Source: Lachnospiraceae bacterium (GTDB lineage Bacteria; Bacillota; Clostridia; Lachnospirales; Lachnospiraceae). Taken from it: DNA of 64,000 bases. A program made the position numbers and the translations under genes. Below are positions 16,890-26,420 of the stretch, in pieces. Under the pieces are notes generated by a model. That model worked only from the letters and a program-made list of their open reading frames with translations, did no database searches and was not told the DNA's origin. The stretch covers positions 1 through 64,000 of the forward strand of contig SVEA01000017.1 in the NCBI GenBank assembly GCA_015057615.1. Reading direction: 5' to 3'. Each line of letters opens with the position of its first letter. Position 1 is the first letter of the stretch.

Positions 16890-19781
16890 TTACTGTAGCT
16901 GCCAAAGAGCAGGAACATTGGAAGGTTCCCAGCCTGCCAGCGAAGTATGTGCCTGAATACATTTATAATTTTTACCGTTATAAGAAACGATATCGCCTGC
17001 CTTATATGCTATATTCGGAGTCCATGCCGGATAGATATCGTCTTTGTTAATCGTATAAGTGGCACTGACTACTGCTGAATCATTCATTCCAGAAGCTGTC
17101 GCATAAGCTTTGATTGTAGTCGTGGATGCTACTTTAATTGGATCTGAGTAAATAGGTGAGCTGGAATTTGGTGTACTTCCATCCGTAGTGTACCGGATTA
17201 CTGCTCCACTCGTAGCACAGGATAATACTACGGACTGCTCTGATGAATAGGTACCTCCGGTAGGATGGAAGACAGGTTCTGCTGTAACATTAGCCAAATT
17301 GATGGTGTAAGCAGCCACAGCTATGTCAGAATCACTCATTCCAGGCTTCATGGCTATCGCCTTTAACGTTGTTGTGCTTGCTATATCGATTGCTCCGGTA
17401 TATATTGTTGAATCTGCCGTAGGTACGGAACCGTCTGCTGTATACCGTATCGTAGCATCCGTCGTTGCACAGGATATCGTTACCAACTGGGTCGAATTAT
17501 AAGTTCCGCCGGCAGGGCTAAAGGTTGGTGCCGCTACTTTTGACGTAGAATCAAAAGTATAAGTTGCAGCAGCAACATTGGAATCATAAGCACCTGATTT
17601 GTATGCAATCGCCTTTATAGTTGTTGTGCTGGATACCGGTATCGGACTGGAATAAGTTGGAGAGCTTATTGTCGGTTCTGAGCCATCCGTAGTATATCTA
17701 ATTTGTGCACCGCTCGTCGCATCCGAAATTGTAACGGATTGGGGTGAACTGTAATTACCTCCCAGAGGGTTAAAAGTAGGCGCTGCTACAGTTTCTCCGG
17801 TTCCGCTGCCTGTATAGAGGGACCATAATGTTGGAGAAATTGATGGTTCCCATCCTTTAATAGCTGTATGAGCCATGATACATTGATACACTTTGCCATT
17901 GTAGGAAACCATGTCTCCAACCTTGTAAGTAGTACCTGTAGCCCAAGGCAGATAGGTAATTGCGTTCGTAATAACATAATCCGCACTTGTAACAGTAGAA
18001 TCATTTAATCCGTCTTTAAATGCTTTTGCCTTTATCGTCGTACTCGAATTGGTTGTCAGATGGATTTGACCTGTGTATTCAGTTGAAGCTGAAGTAGGTG
18101 TGGAACCGTCCGTGGTATACCTGATTGTAGCACCCGGAGTAGCACAAGAAATTGTTATATCTTGCGCCGTATTATAGGTACCCCCGGCAGGACGAAAGAT
18201 AGGCGGAGCTACCGTTGTGTTATCTAGCATCGTATAGGTACTGCTTGCCGGAAGTGAATCGTTCATGCCCGGTTTGAATGCAATAGCCCTAATCGTAGTG
18301 GTAGTTGTAGTATTGGTGCATTTTAAACTGATCGGTCCGGTATAAATAGCAGAAGCTGAAGTAGGATCACTTCCGTCCGTCGTATACCGAATTGCAGCAC
18401 CCGGAATAGCACAAGAAATCGTTATGGATTGATCTGTATTATATGCTCCTTCGGCAGGGCTGAATACAGGTGTTGCTACCGTTTCCATAGTATTGTTGAT
18501 CAGCTTGTTGTAAATGGTATTAGTCAGTGTATGATTATTATCATCACCGGAAATCTCCCACACCATCATACCGCCATACCCATTGTCATTTACATAATCA
18601 CATTTTTGACTTAAGGATATCTGATCTTCATAGGTAAACATGGTACCTGAGGATGCATTGTAAAGGTATGGTGTATTTGAGACAGAATCTCTGTATTTTA
18701 CATACCCATTTGCATTCTCCATGGTCAGCAGTGTAAAATACGGATATTGTCCGCCTGGTGCACTTGGGTTGTCCCAAGAGCCCGTAGCAGCACCGGTTGC
18801 ATTTGCAAACAGACCATTGGTTCCTCCTGATACACCTATCCACCCGCGTGAATAATATGGCGTTGCAGCATTGAGTTTACTTGCAGGAATGCCGTAATTT
18901 TCCCGTAAATTTCTCATGGCATAATCAACATTATATTTATTTTTTGAATCAATCGGTGATGTAGGGGATGGATCATTCGGGTTTGCATACATAGGGGATG
19001 CATTGTTGGTTATGTTTTCCCATGCACCATGGAAATCAAAAGTCATAACATTAAGCCAATCCAGGTACTGCGCATACTTATCCGGCTCTTGCAGCTCAAG
19101 CTTGTCATATCCTCCGGCAATCGCAGTAGTAAGCAGTTTATCTGATAATCCGTTAGCGTTATAAGCTGCACGAAGTTCTTTAAACAACGCAGTAAAGTTC
19201 TCTTTATCCTCCGGTCCTCCGGGACATCCCTTGTCATACTGATCCTTTGGATCTGCTGCCCTATTGACACCTGGATATTCCCAGTCTATATCAATGCCGT
19301 CAATAAATGGATATTGTTTCAGAAAATCTACTACACTCTGTATAAATGTTGCTCTGGTTTCAGGCGTCAATGCCATCTTGTGGAAGTTCTGACCTCTGGT
19401 CCACCCTCCCACTGAGATCATGATCTTCACATTCGGATATTGGGTTTTATAGTATTTATATTCCCCCATATGTCCCCGAAGCTCGCCCCATGCTCCAGAG
19501 TGCTCAAACTGCCTGTCAAAGTCGGCGTCATAATCAATTGTTGCTAGTTTGTTATTGTTATCAACCTCAAAAAATGCATGGTTAATGCAGGTTACTTTTG
19601 ACCAGGGAATCATCCCTACCGTCATAGACTTATGTGACGCATTGTAAATACCCCAATCCGGAAAATATACGATCAGCCGTTTGGATGTCATTGCTGCAGA
19701 AGCAGTAGGTTGCGGTAAAAACATACCTAATAACATACATGCCAGAAACAAGGGAAGCAGTCTTTTTAATCTTTTCTTCAT
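16890..19781 (-). CDS. Large modular secreted GH18 chitinase
   Basis: A 963-residue extracellular chitinase. A signal peptide (about 1-30, ending ASAA) precedes a GH18 domain (about 33-435) with SVGGW (about 123) and DGIDIDWE (catalytic Glu ~168). Then come two CHB_HEX_C_1-like modules, an internal CBM5/12 module (YKVGDMVSYNGKVYQC, ~620), three more CHB_HEX_C_1-like modules, and a terminal CBM5/12 (YKAGDIVSYNGKNYKC). Each of the five repeats carries PxGGxY, ISCAT and IRYTTDGS-type signatures. The two CBMs flank the last three spacers, giving two chitin grips at different distances. The ATG follows GAGGAG. It is likely cotranscribed with the smaller chitinase downstream, whose terminal modules are almost identical, implying recent module exchange. 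Confidence 0.95.
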   Translation of the reverse strand: MKKRLKRLLPLFLACMLLGMFLPQPTASAAMTSKRLIVYFPDWGIYNASHKSMTVGMIPWSKVTCINHAFFEVDNNNKLATIDYDADFDRQFEHSGAWGELRGHMGEYKYYKTQYPNVKIMISVGGWTRGQNFHKMALTPETRATFIQSVVDFLKQYPFIDGIDIDWEYPGVNRAADPKDQYDKGCPGGPEDKENFTALFKELRAAYNANGLSDKLLTTAIAGGYDKLELQEPDKYAQYLDWLNVMTFDFHGAWENITNNASPMYANPNDPSPTSPIDSKNKYNVDYAMRNLRENYGIPASKLNAATPYYSRGWIGVSGGTNGLFANATGAATGSWDNPSAPGGQYPYFTLLTMENANGYVKYRDSVSNTPYLYNASSGTMFTYEDQISLSQKCDYVNDNGYGGMMVWEISGDDNNHTLTNTIYNKLINNTMETVATPVFSPAEGAYNTDQSITISCAIPGAAIRYTTDGSDPTSASAIYTGPISLKCTNTTTTTTIRAIAFKPGMNDSLPASSTYTMLDNTTVAPPIFRPAGGTYNTAQDITISCATPGATIRYTTDGSTPTSASTEYTGQIHLTTNSSTTIKAKAFKDGLNDSTVTSADYVITNAITYLPWATGTTYKVGDMVSYNGKVYQCIMAHTAIKGWEPSISPTLWSLYTGSGTGETVAAPTFNPLGGNYSSPQSVTISDATSGAQIRYTTDGSEPTISSPTYSSPIPVSSTTTIKAIAYKSGAYDSNVAAATYTFDSTSKVAAPTFSPAGGTYNSTQLVTISCATTDATIRYTADGSVPTADSTIYTGAIDIASTTTLKAIAMKPGMSDSDIAVAAYTINLANVTAEPVFHPTGGTYSSEQSVVLSCATSGAVIRYTTDGSTPNSSSPIYSDPIKVASTTTIKAYATASGMNDSAVVSATYTINKDDIYPAWTPNIAYKAGDIVSYNGKNYKCIQAHTSLAGWEPSNVPALWQLQ

Positions 19782-19988
19782 ACACTTACACTCCTCATAT
19801 AATCGATTTCGGTTGATCCGGGCAACCGATACCCTTCCTTAATCGCACCGTGCCTAATAAAATAATTTATCCGTGGCGTTCAGCGGCAGCATTGCAGAGC
19901 ATCTGTGATGTAAATATGTGTATGATCCTTACTCCGGTTCACCTCCTATTTTTAAATTTTCCGCTTCTTAAGACTCTTAATTCATGTT

Positions 19989-20017
19989 AGTTAACATGCA
20001 GTGTGATATTGTGTCAA
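19989..20017 (-). promoter_or_regulatory. Candidate promoter of the large chitinase
   Basis: On the minus strand there is TTGACA (20012-20017), a 17-base gap and TTAACT (19989-19994). The -10 is weak and lies inside an ATGTTAgTTAACAT dyad that could bind a regulator. A catabolite-repression-like 14-mer TGAAAGCTTTTCCA (one mismatch from the cre consensus) lies further upstream at 20071-20084. The rest of 19782-20257 shows no gene. Confidence 0.35.
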
Positions 20018-20340
20018 TTAACTGTGCAGTACATGATATATATATATATTTCCTCTTGCAGTATGCAAGTTGAAAGCTTTTCCAAATACTTACTTATGGA
20101 GTTTTAAGATAGGAATGTCCTAAATCATCTTAAGATTTTATTATAGAAATATAACCTTATCTAAGGCTCTATTCATGTGCATTGTTTTCCTATAACGAAT
20201 GACTCTTATCAAAATTGCTTATCATGCGAACAGAGATAATTCCCCGAAACTCTTCTACTATAATTCTATTTTACTGTTTATAAAATAATGTTGTCCAAAC
20301 TTGGTATTTATTGAACCGTTTTGTCCATTGTTTAAACTAC

Positions 20341-20386
20341 CTAGCACTTTTTCATTGAAATATGTACAAGTGACAGTATGTAAAAT
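20341..20386 (-). pseudogene. Fragment of the ABC-2 permease 3' end
   Basis: The 39 bases at 20348-20386 match 23999-24037 at 36 positions. The latter is the end of the intact ABC-2 permease. In the permease frame the fragment reads FYILSLVHISMKK then a stop. Homology ends abruptly after that. It is a short dead copy of a related permease tail. Confidence 0.7.
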
Positions 20387-20471
20387 CCATCGACAAAAAT
20401 CCACTTCAGCTTCACCGACATCATCCTTTATATAAGATTTTATTAGCCAATTAATGAGCTGATATGGAGCG

Positions 20472-20512
20472 TTTTTTATCGTATAGGACGTAATTTCCTA
20501 TACGATAAAAAA
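20472..20512. terminator. Bidirectional terminator, 17-bp perfect inverted repeat
   Basis: The arms TTTTTTATCGTATAGGA (20472-20488) and their exact complement (20496-20512) enclose a seven-base loop, giving T-runs on both strands. It separates the ABC-transporter genes from the chitinase promoter region. Confidence 0.8.
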
Positions 20513-20540
20513 GGACATGAAAGTTATTACCCTCATATCC
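20507..20540 (-). terminator. Second terminator, member of a repeated terminator family
   Basis: On the minus strand GGATATGA pairs with TCATGTCC (20513-20540, one G-T wobble), followed directly by TTTTTT. The same hairpin with variant pairs lies at 48741-48774, and a weaker relative at 48941-48978. Confidence 0.65.
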
Positions 20541-20573
20541 TCAATTTTAGTACATGAATAACGTTAGTAAAAC

Positions 20574-20681
20574 TTATAGTCGTGGCATCAAAACCGGTGC
20601 ACCGTATTTTTCCAAAGTAAGAGCGGCAGCAAAAAGAGACTTTTTATTCGCACCATAGAGTATTATAACTTCCTGATGCAT
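20574..20681 (-). pseudogene. Amidase C-terminal fragment
   Basis: Thirty-five codons ending at a TAA (20574-20576) read like the tail of an amidase-signature enzyme. ILYGANKKSLFAAALTLEKY and PVLMPRL match ILYGADERRLISAALTIEQY and PITMPKL of the intact amidase at 3167-4504. An in-frame stop lies two codons upstream and no ribosome site is present, so it is a remnant, probably of a paralogue because the DNA differs substantially. Confidence 0.75.
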
Positions 20682-20730
20682 GGTCTAGATTGTTCTGCTG
20701 CTGGTGCTTCTTGATAAAGAAAGAAATATT

Positions 20731-21486
20731 CTACCAGTGATGCTCCTTTAAAAACTGGAAGATTTCATCTTCTCTTTTCTGTTGACTTTGCAACTTGTTT
20801 GGACCTGGATAAAATTCTCCAACAATCTGCCCATCGGAAAGGTAGAGAATACGATTTCCACGAGTACATGCTTTGATATCATGAGTTACCATCACAATGG
20901 ATTGACCCTTTTTATTCAATTCTGTGAATAGATCCAATACCTGCTTTCCTGCTGCTGAATTGAGAGCACCGGTTGGTTCGTCGGCAAATAGGATATCTGG
21001 ATCTGTGGCAATTGCGCGGGCTATTGCCACTCTTTGCTGCTGACCTCCAGACATATTGCCAGGATATTTATCCTTCACTTCTTCTAAATTAAACTGTCTT
21101 AATAATTCCATTGCTTTATCGTTAGCATCTTTCTTACTCATTGTGAGATAAGCCGGATACGTAATGTTCTCTAACGCTGTTAAATCCGGCAACAAATTGA
21201 TATTCTGAAAGATGAAGGATATTCTTTTTCTTCTCACCTCAGAGACATCATTTTCACTCATCTTAGAAATATCTGTTCCAAGTATATGTATATTTCCTTT
21301 GGTTGGCTGGTCCATTAAGCTTAAGGCATACAATAAGGTAGATTTACCGGAACCACTGCTTCCCATAATTACAGTAAAATCTCCTTCATAAATATCCAGG
21401 TCAATATTCTTAAGTACATGATGTAAATTTTCTTTATTTCCATAATCTTTACATATCTTTTCTGCTTTTATAACTACCTTTTTCAC
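20731..21486 (-). CDS. ABC transporter ATP-binding protein (MacB/LolD type)
   Basis: A 251-residue ATPase that powers the FtsX-like permease encoded just upstream. Walker A is GSSGSGKST (about 42-50), the signature is MSGGQQQR (about 143) and Walker B is ILFADEPTG, followed by the H-loop in VMVTHD. This set is typical of the LolD/MacB/BceA branch that works with long-loop permeases in peptide export, lipoprotein handling or antibiotic-peptide resistance. The start is a GTG after GAGAGG. It lies 131 bases after the permease gene, and two terminators follow about 190 bases downstream. Confidence 0.93.
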   Translation of the reverse strand: MKKVVIKAEKICKDYGNKENLHHVLKNIDLDIYEGDFTVIMGSSGSGKSTLLYALSLMDQPTKGNIHILGTDISKMSENDVSEVRRKRISFIFQNINLLPDLTALENITYPAYLTMSKKDANDKAMELLRQFNLEEVKDKYPGNMSGGQQQRVAIARAIATDPDILFADEPTGALNSAAGKQVLDLFTELNKKGQSIVMVTHDIKACTRGNRILYLSDGQIVGEFYPGPNKLQSQQKREDEIFQFLKEHHW

Positions 21487-21617
21487 GAATTATCCTCTCA
21501 TTTCTCCGCTACCTATTTGCGGAATAATAAATCCTATGAATTTATTTCAGATCTTTCCCAACCTTTACTGCGTTTGAAATAAATACTACTTTGTATAATA
21601 TCCCTCACAGCTTACTG

Positions 21618-23900
21618 CTATTCTTCCATCAGACTTAATGGTGTTGTCTTACTTGCTATTTTTGATATTTCATAAATGATCCATAATATGATCAAAATAA
21701 TCATTCCTAACAAGCTTATGTTCATTCGTAGTGAGTTGCTAAGAGCATTAATAACAATCATGGCAAAGATAGGTTTTGACAAACATCCATGTAAGATCAA
21801 AGCGATTGTTAAGCTTACTATATTCATTATCATTGCATACCATAAATTCTGTTTCACGATATAGATTTTCTTAAAACCTAATGCCTTCATAATACCATAC
21901 TGTCTCTTTTTATTATTGATCGTCAATGCCAAAATATTAATTACACCAACGATTGCAAATACCATAAATACAATTAAAAGTACCATCATGACATTGGTAA
22001 GCATACCTTCGATTGCCTTCATTGCATATCGAAGAGCAGACCATTCGCAATCTACCGATATGCCCGTGAATTTTTGTTCCAAATCCTTCTTAAACTGTAC
22101 ATAATCTGTGCCCTCCTTCAGCATAATATAGCACATACCGGGAACATATTCCGGCTGTATCTGGCGTAGCGCATCAATCGTCATATAGATAGTTAGACTT
22201 TCCATGCTTGCAAAGCTTCCACATATTTCATACAACACCTTGGCTTCTCCTCTTTCAACCATCAGGGTATCCCCAACATCTAAGCCAAGCTGTTTTAACA
22301 GGATTTCAGAAATAGCAACTTCATTTTCTAGCTCTGGATTTTTCCCTTTTTTAATAGTTACACCTGTAATATCCTGCGCCGTATCTTCAAATACATAGAA
22401 ATCAACATTCCGTGAATTTCCCGTATACTGAGGAAGTGTAACCGCCGGATAATAGAAACAGTTTCCACAGATTGCACTCTTTGCATCATTACGATCTCTG
22501 ACATATTCTGATATCTCCTCCGATACGCTACCTGTTACAATGGCATTAAATTTGGGACATGCTACCCAGATATTCGCATCTTCATAAATTCTTGAACAGC
22601 TATAATAACTTGCGCTAAAAAACAATAATAAGAAGAAGGTTGTAGATAAAATGATAAGTGTCAATGTACTCGTCTTCTTATGTCGAAAGATATCATTCAC
22701 AGCGGTTTCAAATGGAGATTTTGCTTGCTTAATCACACTTTTTCCTATTTTAAATTCACCACTTGACTGACCAGCACATAATACATCTACAGGCGTAATA
22801 TTTTGTATCTTCTTCAAGGCAGAATGAACGCCTCTCCATAAAATCAGCATTAATAATACAAAGCAGACGATGCATACAAAAATCGTAGCTTTGCTCAGTC
22901 CGAAGATGCCAAGAATCTTTGTTGTCTCATTACATAAATAATAAGCTATCACGGTGGAAAGCAGAATTCCGATAGCAATAGAGATTCCTCCCACAAATAA
23001 ATAGCCTTTTGTATATATACTTATGATATCTTTATTCGTATATCCAAGACTTTGATATATACCAATCGAATTGAATTCTTTCTTAATATCGATGTTTATA
23101 ATAAAACGTATAATCAAAAGAGATGCAACAAACACAATCAGCGCTGCTGCGGCAGAAACCATACCCACAACACCTCCGATTTGAGTAATATATCTCTTAA
23201 GACCAGCTCTGCTCATGGTAATCAATGCAGACGGATTCCCCATAGCCAACTGATTTACCTTCTCCTCCGAGGCATCCTTTAAATTTACTGCCATAACGCA
23301 GCCATCCATATCATATTCAAAGTGTTGTAAGGTAGCTCCATTCACGATATTGGCCATTATGGTCAAACGCTCAGAAGGAGCATAGGTCGATGAATAGATT
23401 CCACTGACACGCAGAGAAACCGGTTCGTCGTACATCACAAATATAGTATCACCAATCTGAATATTATAAGAAGATGCAAGGGTACTGACAATCCACACCT
23501 CTCCATCTCCAGGTTCCTTCTTTTGTGACACATCTCCTTCTAACGGTGTAATGTACTTTAAGAATGCTTCATCATCTAAGGTACAGAACATACTTGTGAT
23601 GGAGGATATATTCTCTCCATGAAAATATAATGGAACAGAAATCGATTTTCCATCCAACACCGCGACCTCACGGATATTCTCTGCAACCTCCTCTTTCGGA
23701 AAATTGCTTTCCATACTTATATTATGTAAAGAATATACATAGGCATCCGGACAGTAAGTTTCTGAAAAACGAAAATCTGCATAAACATTTAACTCAATAA
23801 GAAAAATCGTACATGCACATAGTACCATCGCTATTATACCGAACATAATTCCAACAAGTGTAAATTGCTTCTTTTTATGATTTATCTTTTTTCTCCACAT
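21618..23900 (-). CDS. FtsX/MacB-like ABC transporter permease
   Basis: A 760-residue membrane protein with the duplicated FtsX layout. One transmembrane helix (about 15-37) is followed by a large extracytoplasmic domain (about 40-245) and three helices (about 250-360). A second helix (about 405) is followed by another external domain and three more helices near the C-terminus. The tail ends TTPLSLMEE, typical of MacB-like permeases. With the ATPase downstream it should form an exporter or a sensing/resistance transporter for peptides at the membrane. No two-component genes lie nearby to indicate bacitracin-type sensing. The ATG follows AAAGGA, and a perfect hairpin lies just upstream. Confidence 0.9.
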   Translation of the reverse strand: MWRKKINHKKKQFTLVGIMFGIIAMVLCACTIFLIELNVYADFRFSETYCPDAYVYSLHNISMESNFPKEEVAENIREVAVLDGKSISVPLYFHGENISSITSMFCTLDDEAFLKYITPLEGDVSQKKEPGDGEVWIVSTLASSYNIQIGDTIFVMYDEPVSLRVSGIYSSTYAPSERLTIMANIVNGATLQHFEYDMDGCVMAVNLKDASEEKVNQLAMGNPSALITMSRAGLKRYITQIGGVVGMVSAAAALIVFVASLLIIRFIINIDIKKEFNSIGIYQSLGYTNKDIISIYTKGYLFVGGISIAIGILLSTVIAYYLCNETTKILGIFGLSKATIFVCIVCFVLLMLILWRGVHSALKKIQNITPVDVLCAGQSSGEFKIGKSVIKQAKSPFETAVNDIFRHKKTSTLTLIILSTTFFLLLFFSASYYSCSRIYEDANIWVACPKFNAIVTGSVSEEISEYVRDRNDAKSAICGNCFYYPAVTLPQYTGNSRNVDFYVFEDTAQDITGVTIKKGKNPELENEVAISEILLKQLGLDVGDTLMVERGEAKVLYEICGSFASMESLTIYMTIDALRQIQPEYVPGMCYIMLKEGTDYVQFKKDLEQKFTGISVDCEWSALRYAMKAIEGMLTNVMMVLLIVFMVFAIVGVINILALTINNKKRQYGIMKALGFKKIYIVKQNLWYAMIMNIVSLTIALILHGCLSKPIFAMIVINALSNSLRMNISLLGMIILIILWIIYEISKIASKTTPLSLMEE

Positions 23901-23925
23901 AGTCTTATTTCCTTTATTTTATTTT

Positions 23926-23955
23926 CACAGTCAGTATGAAAGCATACTGACTGTG
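23926..23955. terminator. Hairpin between the two ABC transporter units
   Basis: Perfect 13-base arms CACAGTCAGTATG/CATACTGACTGTG with a four-base loop lie between the ABC-2 permease stop and the FtsX-like gene. No T-run follows on the minus strand, so it is more likely an attenuator or mRNA-end hairpin than a full terminator. Confidence 0.5.
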
Positions 23956-23988
23956 GGAATAGCTCATATGACATCACGATATATCAAC

Positions 23989-24846
23989 CTAGCGCCTCTT
24001 TTTCATTGAAATACGTACGAGTGACAATATGTAAAATAAAACTGCTGAACCAACGATAAACGCAATGTGTATCGCTGTATTACACGGTGTATTTCCAATT
24101 TTAAGTGTAATTCCTAATTCCTCTTTAAATGCACGAATGAATACACTCGGTGCACCGGAAAGCCCCTGTTCTATTGGCGTTTTTGTCATAATCTGGCGAA
24201 GTAGCGCTGCTGAATGAGTACATGGCAACACCGATAGCACATTTTGTACCGAATTTGGAAGATGACCAATTGGAACATATGCCCCTACAAGGAAACCGAT
24301 CGCAGAACCAATCAGAATACTGCATCCTGAGAACGCCTGCGTCGTCTTCAAAAATGTACAGATAAAGCATACGATGGAGCAGGATGATAAAACGGTTAGA
24401 AAAATCACGCCAATTACCTGAAATACTTGTTTTACACTTAACCAATCCCCGCCATTTGCTACAATATATACTTCTGCCGATGCAAATGTAACCAATGTCA
24501 TAATTGTACTTACGCAGATTGCATCTAACAAATACGCGCCAATGATACTGCTTTTCTTGATTGGTGAAGCATAAAAATCTTTGTAATTCTTATTTGCTTC
24601 GTCATTTACCATAACGCCATAAGCACCCATGCCAGTTGTCGCTGTTGCTGCGGCAATCAGTCCCCCCATTACCCAGCTATTCATAATAAAGCCTCCATCT
24701 ACATTCATCTCAATACTGCCCGTCATCGTGTCCCCTAGAAACAAAGCATACAGAACAATAATCAGTAACGCTCCAAATAAGGAAAAGAACACTGCCGTTT
24801 TATCTCTAAAATATATTTTCAGATTTCTATTTAACATTCCAATCAT
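23989..24846 (-). CDS. ABC-2 type transporter permease
   Basis: A 285-residue inner-membrane permease with six predicted helices: about 20-40, 55-80, 105-130, 140-165, 172-195 and 255-278. It belongs to the DrrB/NodJ-like ABC-2 family and would export a drug, lipid or peptide with the ATPase encoded immediately upstream, whose stop it overlaps by four bases (ATGA). The extracytoplasmic loop between the last helices is long. The ATG follows AAGGAGATT. A 39-base near-copy of its 3' end lies at 20348-20386. Confidence 0.9.
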   Translation of the reverse strand: MIGMLNRNLKIYFRDKTAVFFSLFGALLIIVLYALFLGDTMTGSIEMNVDGGFIMNSWVMGGLIAAATATTGMGAYGVMVNDEANKNYKDFYASPIKKSSIIGAYLLDAICVSTIMTLVTFASAEVYIVANGGDWLSVKQVFQVIGVIFLTVLSSCSIVCFICTFLKTTQAFSGCSILIGSAIGFLVGAYVPIGHLPNSVQNVLSVLPCTHSAALLRQIMTKTPIEQGLSGAPSVFIRAFKEELGITLKIGNTPCNTAIHIAFIVGSAVLFYILSLVRISMKKRR

Positions 24847-25757
24847 TCTCTAATCTCCTTACCAGTAACATTTAAAAACACATCATCCATTGTTCCATGT
24901 ACGACTTCAAAGCTTTCCAAAATATCATAAACCATATTTAAAATAGGAACGGCATCCCTTGTTGCCTTTAATTTAACCAAATATGCTTTTCCACTTCGCT
25001 CCCATTGTAAGCCGCCGCTTTGTAATCTAGCTTCAATTTCTTTTTCATCTGTAGCAGAAATTTTTAAAAGCTCCGCACTATACTTTTCCTTTAACGCAAA
25101 TGGCGATCCATGTGCAGATATCTTTCCATTATCGATAATTACAACATCGTCTGCTTCCGCAGCTTCCTCCATGTAATGTGTTGTAAGAAAGATTGTCATA
25201 TTGTTTTCCTTTTGCAAATTCAAAACAGTCTGCCAAATATGACGCCTTGTCTGTGGGTCCAAACCTGTCGTAGGCTCGTCCAAAAATAATATCCTGGGTG
25301 TATTCAATAATGCCCGTGCGATATCTGCCCTTCGGCGTTGCCCACCCGACAGCTTTGCATAGGGCCGATCGATAAACTCCAAGACATCCGCTGCCTTAGA
25401 AGCACGCTCAATTGCCTCCTTCCTCTGGCTCTTGCTATTATAGTAAAATCCAGCCCGCACCATAAGATTTTCACGAACCGTCAAAACAGAATCGAGCAAG
25501 CTTTCCTGAAATACTACTCCTATACTTTGCCGCACCTTATCTGGCTCTTTCTTTAAATCATGTCCATCAATTGTGACTTGTCCATGATCCATTTCCAATA
25601 GCGTACAAAGCATATTAATGGTTGTCGATTTTCCCGCACCATTCGGTCCTAAAAAGGCGAATAATTTCCCCTCTTCGACCGAGAAATCAATTTCCCCCAC
25701 TGCATAGACATTGCCGTACTTTTTCCTCAAGCCCTTAACTTCAATAATGTTTTTCAT
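24843..25757 (-). CDS. ABC transporter ATP-binding protein (DrrA type)
   Basis: A 304-residue ATPase partner of the ABC-2 permease. Walker A is LGPNGAGKST (about 35-44), the signature is LSGGQRRR (about 137), Walker B is ILFLDEPTTGLD, and the H-loop is TTHYMEEA. The ~80-residue C-terminal extension (ATDEKEIEARLQ and on) is typical of the DrrA/CcmA export branch. GGGAG precedes the ATG. It is the first gene of a two-gene export unit; the MacB-like pair downstream may share the transcript. The substrate is unknown. Confidence 0.93.
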   Translation of the reverse strand: MKNIIEVKGLRKKYGNVYAVGEIDFSVEEGKLFAFLGPNGAGKSTTINMLCTLLEMDHGQVTIDGHDLKKEPDKVRQSIGVVFQESLLDSVLTVRENLMVRAGFYYNSKSQRKEAIERASKAADVLEFIDRPYAKLSGGQRRRADIARALLNTPRILFLDEPTTGLDPQTRRHIWQTVLNLQKENNMTIFLTTHYMEEAAEADDVVIIDNGKISAHGSPFALKEKYSAELLKISATDEKEIEARLQSGGLQWERSGKAYLVKLKATRDAVPILNMVYDILESFEVVHGTMDDVFLNVTGKEIRE

Positions 25758-26420
25758 GAATAAGCTCCCTTTTTATATAATTATCAAACTTATACCTTTT
25801 CTTTCGTCTCACCTATTACCCATTCTCCACTATATCCCTCAGGAAAAATAATAAAACCATCCTAACTTTTTTGTTTTCACCTCTTTGTATTCATTAATCA
25901 TAGGTAAAGTTATTACCAACTCTTCTACTATGTTACAATTTTCCATATCTGTATATTACAAATCATGTTATATTTTGTCAAGTTTTTATATTGCGGCATA
26001 GAGCGGCAGATAAATTGTCTCCACCTGATACGAGGGATTGTAAGTACGTCAAATGCTTCTTCGATCTATGTAAAGAGCCCCACCAGATAGATTTCACTCT
26101 ATCTAATGAGGCTTACCTTTGTTATCCTATTCCATTGTAATGATTTCACGGTTATTTTATTACCTAGCTGCCTTCGCTGTTCTTGGAAACAACTGCCAAA
26201 TCAATTGCATTATCAAGCAGGTAAGTGACCGCTGCAAATTGTTTTGCTCCGTTATAAAACCAAGCTATCCACCAGATTGAACTTCGTAGTTTCAAAATTC
26301 TCCCTTTGTGATTCTGCATAATCTACAATATTCATGTTTTATCTCTTCCAAACTATAATTTCGACCCTTTCGCAGTGTCCCGGCAGCGTCTTATTTGTGG
26401 CATTGATCATTTACCATAAT
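25758..26420. other. Intergenic region with hairpin and doubtful small ORF
   Basis: About 660 bases without a secure gene. A dyad AGATAGA/TCTATCT (26085-26104), with outer AGCC/GGCT pairing, could end the minus-strand operon above. A 51-codon minus-strand frame (26164-26319) encodes a hydrophobic peptide containing SIWWIAWFYNGAKQFAAVTY, but it has no ribosome site and no recognisable relative, so it may be a remnant or chance. Confidence 0.35.

Noticed and set aside
20258..20497. Open minus-strand stretch of ~79 codons without a start (LINWLIKSYIKDD and on)
   Set aside because: No ATG/GTG/TTG with a ribosome site; it spans a fragment that matches the ABC-2 permease tail in another frame and a terminator arm, so it is chance opening.
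26164..26319. 51-codon hydrophobic minus-strand ORF as a secure small gene
   Set aside because: No ribosome site, no recognised family, isolated in a non-coding gap; kept only as a doubtful note in the gap entry.
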